A program made the translations under genes and the position numbers. Of a DNA stretch of 64,000 bases, positions 57,986 to 64,000 are shown piece by piece. The number at the start of each line of letters is the position of its first letter. The stretch's first letter is position 1. Below the pieces are notes generated by a model, which saw nothing but the letters and a program-made list of their open reading frames with translations, searched no databases and was not told where the DNA came from. Source of the stretch: an uncultured Selenomonadales bacterium (lineage in GTDB: Bacteria > Bacillota > Negativicutes > DSM-1736 > Dendrosporobacteraceae); the NCBI GenBank assembly GCA_946407015.1, contig CAMJML010000004.1, positions 62,001-126,000 on the forward strand. Direction: 5' to 3'.

Positions 57986-59323
57986 ATGGTGAGTATTAAA
58001 CAGATAAAGACTTGGTATGCAGTTCATAAATGGACTAGCTTAATTTGTTCCATTTTTTTATTGCTGATGTGCATAACAGGTTTACCGTTGATTTTTCTTC
58101 AGGAAATCAATGCTTTGCCTAATGAATATCATCAGCCTGTGCCTAAGCTGTCAAGCAATAACTATCCTTCTCGTACCGATCAGATGGTAGCGGCTATTCA
58201 AAAAAACTATCCCGATAAAAAAATCCATTATGTACATTTTGAAGATGAAAAAAAAGGTACTATTTTTGGTTTGATACCATCTGATGCAGAGGGGAATCAT
58301 GGATCACATACCCTTATATTTAATACCAGCACGGCTCAAGTGTCGGAAGAAGTTAAACCCGTTGCACGCCAAGGCTTAGATTTCTTAGAAGGCGTGAAGG
58401 GGCTGCACTATAATCTTTTGGCTGGGGCAGCAGGAGAATTCATTCTTGCTGTAATGAGTCTTTTATTTTTAGTCGCCTTACTATCAGGGATGGTATTGTA
58501 TGGGCCTTTTTCTAAAATGTTGCCTTTTGGCAGCATTCGCAAACACGGGATACCACGTCATAAGTGGATGGATTTACATAAATTATTAGGTGTTGTGGTT
58601 CTCATATGGATCACCGTGGTGACTTTTACGGGCATTCTGCACACTATGCGATACCCAATTTATCATTTATGGTCAAAACCCGTGATCGACGCAGCCCTGT
58701 TATCTTATCAAGGAAAGCCGCTGCCCGAAAAGTTCATTTCTCTGCAGAAAGTAGTGAGCATGGTTCATAGAAAATTGCCAGGCAGTCGGGTTGATATGAT
58801 TATTTATCCTGGTGTTTTAGGTAACGCCAGCCCCTATCATTACTACGTGTGGACACAGGGGAAGACTCCAGTGACCCAACATTTATATACACCAGTCTTA
58901 GTGGATGCTGCAACGGGGCAGTTGACAGCCGTGGTGGAGCGGCCTTGGTATGCTAGCGTTGTCGGTTTGGCATATCCGTTACATCTTGGTAATTACGGCG
59001 GGTTACCTCTTAAAATTCTATGGGCTTTACTTGACCTCCTCAGCATTGGCATGCTAGCCAGTGGCATATACGGATGGCTGATTAGGGAGAAGAAAAGTAC
59101 GCCGCTTCCAGTACAAGAACAACCTATATCCATGCCCCAAGCTCCTAATTCTGTTCGTCAAATTTGGGGATTTCCCATAGGTATTGGTATCGTGACAACT
59201 ATCGGACTTGTAAGTTCATTAGTAGGTACAGGTATTTGGCATTGGATATCGTGGGGCGCCCTTACTTTGCCAATCGTCATTGCCGCCTGGTTTGGATTCG
59301 GCAATTGGAAGGGGAAACGATGA
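57986..59323 (+). CDS. PepSY-associated transmembrane protein (iron-uptake reductase-like)
   Basis: A 445-residue inner-membrane protein of the PepSY_TM/PiuB family, often found beside siderophore receptors and thought to help reduce or release iron. Membrane segments are near 18-38, 150-172, 197-218, 340-362 and two at the end. Conserved His residues occur in VHKWTSLICSIF, HKWMDLHKLLG and LHLGNYGG, as in haem-binding members. ATG 57986 is about 13 bases after AAAGGAG, a longish gap. Probably co-expressed with the receptor. Confidence 0.83.
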   Translation: MVSIKQIKTWYAVHKWTSLICSIFLLLMCITGLPLIFLQEINALPNEYHQPVPKLSSNNYPSRTDQMVAAIQKNYPDKKIHYVHFEDEKKGTIFGLIPSDAEGNHGSHTLIFNTSTAQVSEEVKPVARQGLDFLEGVKGLHYNLLAGAAGEFILAVMSLLFLVALLSGMVLYGPFSKMLPFGSIRKHGIPRHKWMDLHKLLGVVVLIWITVVTFTGILHTMRYPIYHLWSKPVIDAALLSYQGKPLPEKFISLQKVVSMVHRKLPGSRVDMIIYPGVLGNASPYHYYVWTQGKTPVTQHLYTPVLVDAATGQLTAVVERPWYASVVGLAYPLHLGNYGGLPLKILWALLDLLSIGMLASGIYGWLIREKKSTPLPVQEQPISMPQAPNSVRQIWGFPIGIGIVTTIGLVSSLVGTGIWHWISWGALTLPIVIAAWFGFGNWKGKR

Positions 59324-59348
59324 GAACCCCAAACTATCCGTGAATTGA

Positions 59349-59394
59349 AGAACCGCTGATTATCTGTAGCATGCAGATAATCAGCGGTTTTTTG
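59349..59394 (+). terminator. Terminator after the PepSY gene
   Basis: AACCGCTGATTATCTG (59351-59366) pairs with CAGATAATCAGCGGTT (59374-59389), then TTTTG. It is closely similar to the palindrome after rph. Confidence 0.8.
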
Positions 59395-59439
59395 CTGCGG
59401 AATAACGACCTTAAATCATTCCAATGAGCATCATGACAA

Positions 59440-60060
59440 TCAAGCGTGTTTTGTATGGTCCAGTCTATACACGAAAAAAGTTTGACGGGGATCATGCTCA
59501 TATAAATGAGGCAGCTTTATTTCTTTCACACGGGTAAAAGGCGTATTATTGTCGAGAAAATACCGATAATCATACGACGGATAATACAAGATGATATCGA
59601 TTGTTCTTCCGCGGTCTTCTGCCGAAATCAACATATTGCCGATTACTTTTATAAATATTTGTACAGAAAACGGATTGAAAAAGTAGAATTTATTCGCTGA
59701 GAGATTGATCGGATAGTCTTCTGCCAGGCAATTTAAGAAGGTTACCTTATCTGCTTTTCGCTTATGTTTCTTTAGATAATCCCGTCTATTATCCAGGGCT
59801 TGTTGATAGAAGAAAGGATTCATTTCTATTCCTGTAACCGTGGAGTCAAAAAAATAATTAAGGTAAAAATTTAACCTTCCCTTGCCGCAGCCAAAGTCAA
59901 CAATATGATCTTCTGCTGTGAAAGGATATTGCTTCGATAATAGTTCTAATACAGAGTAGGCAGTGGCCTCATATCTGTTGTAGTGTGCTGATTGATTGAA
60001 TATTTTTTGGTCTCCGGAAGTTTTTATATGGAATAGTTTTTCATAATATTGTTCGTCCAT
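59440..60060 (-). CDS. SAM-dependent methyltransferase
   Basis: A 206-residue class I methyltransferase. The SAM-binding motif I is HIVDFGCGKGRLNFYL (about 52-67), with the acidic end of strand 2 in VTGIEMNPFF. FYFFNPFS occupies the place of motif IV. AGAGG precedes the start. It is convergent with the PepSY gene and has no informative neighbours; the substrate is unknown. Confidence 0.8.
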   Translation of the reverse strand: MDEQYYEKLFHIKTSGDQKIFNQSAHYNRYEATAYSVLELLSKQYPFTAEDHIVDFGCGKGRLNFYLNYFFDSTVTGIEMNPFFYQQALDNRRDYLKKHKRKADKVTFLNCLAEDYPINLSANKFYFFNPFSVQIFIKVIGNMLISAEDRGRTIDIILYYPSYDYRYFLDNNTPFTRVKEIKLPHLYEHDPRQTFFVYRLDHTKHA

Positions 60061-60436
60061 GAAAGTTTCCTCTGTCTTTAGGTTTTATATAACTGTTTAA
60101 AATATTATTATAAGATACATCAAGCAAATAAGGAAGCCAGTTGGTATGCGGTAAAGGGTAAGGGCGGTGGGAAGGTTCTTGTTTATCATTAGTTTGATAA
60201 GCAGAAGCTTCTGTTTTAAGCCGTAATGGAGGAGTTTCCCCTTAGTTTATACCCGTGGAATATGAGCAGCTTTTGGATCATTTAGCTGTGTCACTAGAAC
60301 CGTCCCCGTGACATGTGGTATACAAATAGATACTATGATACAAATAAGTGCATACTTGTTGTTAGGATTGTTTGTATGTATGATTTAACCAGAGAATGAT
60401 TTCGAAATGGAAATAGAGAGGAGACTGCGGGGAGCT
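60061..60436. other. Gene-free stretch with a short dispersed repeat
   Basis: No supported gene. GTCACTAGAACCGTCCCC with GTGAC (60290-60312) forms a small inverted repeat, and the GGGACGG/CCGTCCC core also appears near 15468 and 20763. Confidence 0.35.
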
Positions 60437-60985
60437 ATGGCAAAACACATCCTTGTTTTAACGGGAAGCCCTAGAAAAGGCGGCAATACCGATAAGCTGG
60501 CTGAGGCCTTTATGGCTGGTGCCAAGCAGGCGGGTCATACGACGGAAAAATTTGCAACTGCGGATCAACACATCAAGGGCTGTATCGATTGCCAGACCTG
60601 TTTCAGCAAGGGGCGTGCTTGTTCGATTCCCGATGATTTTGCGAACCTTGCGCCGCTTTTGGAGAAAGCCGATATGCTGGTATTCGCGACCCCTATGTAT
60701 TGGTTTTCCTTTCCGGTACAGTTGAAAGCGGCGATTGACAAACTCTATTCTTTTCTTATTGGGAAAAGGCCACTCAAAATAAAGGAATGTGCGCTTCTGG
60801 TCAGTGGAGGTGTAGAAGATGAAACTAAGTTCGACGGTATTGTGCAGTCTTATAAGCTCATTGCAGAATTCCAGAACTGGCAGGATAGCGGCGTAGTGAT
60901 TGTACCGGGTATTCATGATAAAGATGATGTTCTAAAGACCGACGGATTAAAGCGAGCGGAAACATTGGGAAAAGCTGTGTGTTAA
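60437..60985 (+). CDS. NADPH-dependent FMN reductase family flavoprotein
   Basis: A 182-residue flavodoxin-fold protein. The FMN phosphate loop is LTGSPRKGGNTDKL (about 8-21). The motif CIDCQTCFSKGRACSIPDD is like the cysteine cluster of iron-sulfur flavoproteins, and TPMYWFSFPVQLK follows. It should reduce flavins, quinones or similar acceptors. The start is uncertain: ATG 60437 follows GGGGAG only 2 bases away; ATG 60407 in frame is possible. The nitroreductase gene follows, suggesting a redox or detoxification pair. Confidence 0.83.
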   Translation: MAKHILVLTGSPRKGGNTDKLAEAFMAGAKQAGHTTEKFATADQHIKGCIDCQTCFSKGRACSIPDDFANLAPLLEKADMLVFATPMYWFSFPVQLKAAIDKLYSFLIGKRPLKIKECALLVSGGVEDETKFDGIVQSYKLIAEFQNWQDSGVVIVPGIHDKDDVLKTDGLKRAETLGKAVC

Positions 60986-61112
60986 TTTTAAAAAGGACGG
61001 TAGGTAAAAGAAGCTTTTCGTCAGTACTGTTGTATTTTGGTGTATTCTCATGATTGAAGAGGATGAATAGGTTAGTGATGAGAGGATAAATTTTGAGGAG
61101 GATAGCATAATC

Positions 61113-61619
61113 ATGAACATATATGAAGGCATCCAAAAAAGACGGAGTATCCGGAGCTATGAAAATCGGCCGGTGGAAAAGGAAACAATCGAAAAGTTAT
61201 TGAAAGCCGGCATGCAGGCTCCTTCCGCGGGTAACCAGCAACCCTGGGAGTTTATTGTGGTTGAGGATAAAGAGACACTAGAGAAATTATCAAGCGCCCA
61301 TATTTACGCTGGTCCGATAAAAAATGCGCCGCTTGGTATTATTGTTTTAGCCAATGAAAAGTATTTACGATTCCAGCAGTATTGGCAACAGGATTTGGCA
61401 GCTGCGACAGAAAATATCTTACTGGCGGCGGTAGAAATGGGATTGGGTGCAGTATGGATGGGTATTGCCCCCGATGAAGACAGAATGGCTTTTATAAAAG
61501 ATTTTTTTAATCTCCCCAAAGGCGTTGAGGGCTTTGCCATGTTGGCTGTCGGTTATTCCTCTGCTAATAAGTTTGAAGACCGGTTTGATGCAAGCAGAAT
61601 CCACTATGAAAAATACTAG
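61113..61619 (+). CDS. Nitroreductase family protein
   Basis: A 168-residue FMN enzyme of the short nitroreductase group. It shows the flavin-binding RRSIRSYENRPV at 9-20, APSAGNQQPWEFIVV and, near the C-terminus, GVEGFAMLAVGYS. AGGAGG lies about 10 bases before ATG 61113. The physiological substrate is unknown. Confidence 0.88.
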   Translation: MNIYEGIQKRRSIRSYENRPVEKETIEKLLKAGMQAPSAGNQQPWEFIVVEDKETLEKLSSAHIYAGPIKNAPLGIIVLANEKYLRFQQYWQQDLAAATENILLAAVEMGLGAVWMGIAPDEDRMAFIKDFFNLPKGVEGFAMLAVGYSSANKFEDRFDASRIHYEKY

Positions 61620-61642
61620 TTCGTTTTATTGTAAAAATATCT

Positions 61643-61692
61643 GAGAACCGCTCACCGTCTATTTGTGTAAGACGGCGAGCGGTTCTTTTTGT
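61643..61692 (+). terminator. Terminator after the nitroreductase gene
   Basis: GAACCGCTCACCGTCT (61645-61660) pairs with AGACGGCGAGCGGTTC (61670-61685) with one mismatch, then TTTTTG. Another member of the GAACCGC terminator family. The rest of the gap to 61874 shows nothing else. Confidence 0.8.
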
Positions 61693-61874
61693 TGTCAGGC
61701 AGTTTTTTGCCCTCTGTGGATGAGACTTTTTGCAGATATTGGCGTAGCGAGTGTAATTTTTTCATGCTGAGGGGATAAAAGGAATAAATCAGCTTGTCAA
61801 TAGACATATTAAAGCTTAATAAAGGTGAATGATGTGTTTTATTCCATGACGCTATTAATAGAAGGAGAGCAGGC

Positions 61875-63941
61875 ATGAACAAAACTTCCAATGGAGATTT
61901 ACAAATCGCTAATGGCGGCGAACTTCATCAAATTGCTAACGGACGACACCCATCCCTTACGACCAATCAGGGTGTCGTAATTTCCGACAATCAGAATTCA
62001 CTCCGGTCTTACCCGCAAGGCCCTACGCTTGGGGAAGATTTTATCCTCAGAGAGAAAATTACGCATTTTGATCACGAACGTATTCCGGAACGTGTCGTTC
62101 ATGCGCGCGGAACAGGCGTACATGGTTTCTTCGAGCTGACCACGTCCTTGGAACAATACACCACCGCGAAGATCCTCACTGAGGTCGGCGAGAAGACACC
62201 AGTATTTACCCGTATGTCTACTGTTGCCGGCGGTGCCGGCTCGGTGGATACCCCTCGTGACGTACGGGGCTTTGCAGTTAAGTTTTACACCAAGGAAGGT
62301 AACTGGGATTTGGTCGGCAATAACATTCCGGTTTTCTTCATCCAGGATGCCATTAAATTTCCCGACCTCATCCATGCCGTAAAAATGGAACCTGATCGCG
62401 GTTTTCCCCAGTCGGCAACCGCACACGATACATTCTGGGACTTTATCTCACTCACGCCTGAATCCATGCACATGATCATGTGGATCATGTCTGATCGCAC
62501 AATACCCCGTTCTCTGCGGATGATAGAAGGCTTTGGTGTGCATAGTTTCCGGCTGATTAACGCTGCAGGCGAATCCACCTTTGTCAAATTTCACTGGCGT
62601 CCCAAACTGGGGTTACAGTCCACCATATGGGATGAAGCCGTCAAGCTGGCTGGTGCTGACCCGGATTTTCACCGCCGCGATATGTTTGATGCCATTATGT
62701 CAGGCAATTTCCCTGAATGGGAACTTGCAGTTCAGCTTTTCACGCAGGAGCAGGCGGACACCTTCCCGTTCGATCATCTGGATCCGACCAAGCTGATTCC
62801 GGAAGAATTGGTGCCCTTAAAAGTGATCGGGCGTATGGTGCTGGATCGCTGGCCGAACAATTTCTTTGCTGAGACTGAACAGGTTGCTTACTGTCCGGCT
62901 AATCTTGTACCAGGCATTGATTTCTCAAATGACCCATTGTTACAAGGCCGGTTATTCTCTTATCATGATACACAGCTTTCACGGCTGGGGACAGTCAATT
63001 TTCACCAAATTCCGATCAATGCTCCCAAGTGTCCGATCTCCAACCATCAGCGGGACGGACACATGCAGATGACGCAGCCGGCAGGCCGTGTCGCCTATGA
63101 ACCCAATTCCTTGTCGGCTACGTCCCCACGCGAAATACCAGCCCGCGGTTTTCATAGTGCTGCGGTAACGGAAGCAGGCACAAAAGGACGTATTCGTTCC
63201 GAAAGTTTTGCGGATCATTATAGTCAGGCACGGCTGTTCTATATCAGTCAAACTGAGTATGAGCAAGCACATCTCGCCTCGGCTTTAGTGTTTGAGCTTT
63301 CCAAGGTCGAGCATGTTCATGTGCGGGAGGCGATCGTCGGGCATCTGCGGCATATTGATGAAGCCCTTGCTCAAAGGGTGGCAACAGGCCTAGGGCTTGA
63401 GCAACTTCCTGCGGCGCCGGTGGCTGCAAGGCCGGTACAAGCAATGAAGCCTTCGCCTGCGTTGCAAATCATCGGCAAAATGCAAGATACGCTGATGGGG
63501 CGTACCATTGGCATCCTGGTCGCGAATCATTCCGATGGCGCTGTCATTGCGAAGCTTAAACAGGCAGTGACCGATGCGGGGGCTACGGTGAAAATTGTCG
63601 CTTCCAAAATGGGCAATGTGAAGCTTGCCGGTGGTCAGACCCTGCCGGTTGACGGACAACTGGCAGGCACCCCTTCTGTAGTATTTGATGCAGTCGCGGT
63701 CATTCTCTCCGATGAAGGCGTACAAGCGTTGTCCATGGAAAGTGCTGCAATCGATTTTGTGCGTGATGCTTTTGGCCATCTCAAGGCAATTGCCGTTGAT
63801 AAAGGCGGTCAAGCGCTCCTGGATATAGCGAGGGTCGGAAAAGATGCAGGCGTTGTGGATGCCAATGACCAAACGGCATTTATTGCTGCCGCAAAGACAC
63901 GTCAATGGAATCGGGAAAAATCAGTGCGAGGATTGGCATAA
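61875..63941 (+). CDS. katE: Large-subunit catalase (HPII type)
   Basis: A 688-residue catalase that breaks down hydrogen peroxide. The haem-catalase core has the distal His in [17 protein letters not shown], the Asn in VGNNIPVFF and the proximal haem-ligand Tyr in [15 protein letters not shown]. From about residue 535 a flavodoxin/class I amidotransferase-like domain ([15 protein letters not shown]) follows, as in HPII. AAGGAG lies 8 bases before ATG 61875. Composition is more G+C rich than the genes to its left. Confidence 0.96.
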   Translation: MNKTSNGDLQIANGGELHQIANGRHPSLTTNQGVVISDNQNSLRSYPQGPTLGEDFILREKITHFDHERIPERVVHARGTGVHGFFELTTSLEQYTTAKILTEVGEKTPVFTRMSTVAGGAGSVDTPRDVRGFAVKFYTKEGNWDLVGNNIPVFFIQDAIKFPDLIHAVKMEPDRGFPQSATAHDTFWDFISLTPESMHMIMWIMSDRTIPRSLRMIEGFGVHSFRLINAAGESTFVKFHWRPKLGLQSTIWDEAVKLAGADPDFHRRDMFDAIMSGNFPEWELAVQLFTQEQADTFPFDHLDPTKLIPEELVPLKVIGRMVLDRWPNNFFAETEQVAYCPANLVPGIDFSNDPLLQGRLFSYHDTQLSRLGTVNFHQIPINAPKCPISNHQRDGHMQMTQPAGRVAYEPNSLSATSPREIPARGFHSAAVTEAGTKGRIRSESFADHYSQARLFYISQTEYEQAHLASALVFELSKVEHVHVREAIVGHLRHIDEALAQRVATGLGLEQLPAAPVAARPVQAMKPSPALQIIGKMQDTLMGRTIGILVANHSDGAVIAKLKQAVTDAGATVKIVASKMGNVKLAGGQTLPVDGQLAGTPSVVFDAVAVILSDEGVQALSMESAAIDFVRDAFGHLKAIAVDKGGQALLDIARVGKDAGVVDANDQTAFIAAAKTRQWNREKSVRGLA

Positions 63942-63973
63942 ATAGAAAACCGCATGACCGTAACTTAGTTAGT

Positions 63974-64000
63974 TAAACCGCTCACAGTCTGGTAGAAAGA
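63974..64000 (+). terminator. Start of a probable terminator (cut by window edge)
   Basis: TAAACCGCTCACAGTCTGG resembles the left arm of the terminator at 61643; the right arm would lie beyond the window. Confidence 0.4.

Overview
The window looks like the chromosome of a diderm Firmicute (Negativicutes, Sporomusa/Pelosinus-like). Genes have strong Shine-Dalgarno sites with TTG/GTG starts, and the order secG ... esterase-rnr-smpB ... ssrA is the Firmicutes order. Yet the window also encodes outer-membrane proteins: a PgaA-type porin and a TonB-dependent receptor. The taxon is inferred from these traits only.

Left part (1-28.5 kb, fairly G+C rich, housekeeping). A glycolytic operon (pgk truncated by the window edge, tpiA, gpmI, eno) is followed by an odd chemoreceptor with a C-terminal PhnD-like binding domain. 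Next comes glpABC (anaerobic glycerol-3-phosphate dehydrogenase) behind a leader with two terminator-like hairpins, then pyk, secG, a membrane pyrophosphatase, a class I amidotransferase-like hydrolase, a DedA protein, an esterase, a thioesterase, rnr and smpB. On the minus strand lie an EamA transporter and pgaABCD (poly-beta-1,6-GlcNAc synthesis and export). Two copies of a palindromic dispersed repeat sit after hppA and after rnr. The tmRNA gene ssrA (28562-28908) closes this part.

Middle part (28.9-42.8 kb, A+T rich, accessory). The 3' end of ssrA appears to have served repeatedly as an integration site. A 127-bp block beginning in the last bases of ssrA recurs at 39492-39619, and two diverged att-like modules follow near 41744 and 42708. 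The first segment carries an Avs-like STAND NTPase with an N-terminal PD-(D/E)XK nuclease, a convergent UPF1-like SF1 helicase with a long coiled coil, and two proteins I do not recognise. The second carries a secreted MORN/thioredoxin-like protein and a frameshifted AbiGi/DUF2971-like gene. The third carries a half-size EamA protein behind an attenuator-like terminator. No integrase is visible. This is the best candidate in the window for an undescribed (probably anti-phage) locus.

Right part (43-64 kb). A sugar-acid catabolic cluster has a PrpR-type sigma54 activator, an MFS transporter and an enolase-superfamily dehydratase on the minus strand, with a DapA-type aldolase and a GarR-type reductase diverging on the plus strand. 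Both directions have good -24/-12 (sigma54) promoters, and a 46-bp perfect palindrome lies almost midway between them. Then come a LacI fragment, a decayed cysteine-rich gene, a soluble chemoreceptor with the same PrpR_N sensor domain as the activator, a rifampicin phosphotransferase, a Fur-box-controlled TonB receptor with a PepSY membrane protein, a methyltransferase, a flavin reductase, a nitroreductase and a large-subunit catalase. Several of these genes end in terminators built on the same GAACCGC...GCGGTT core.
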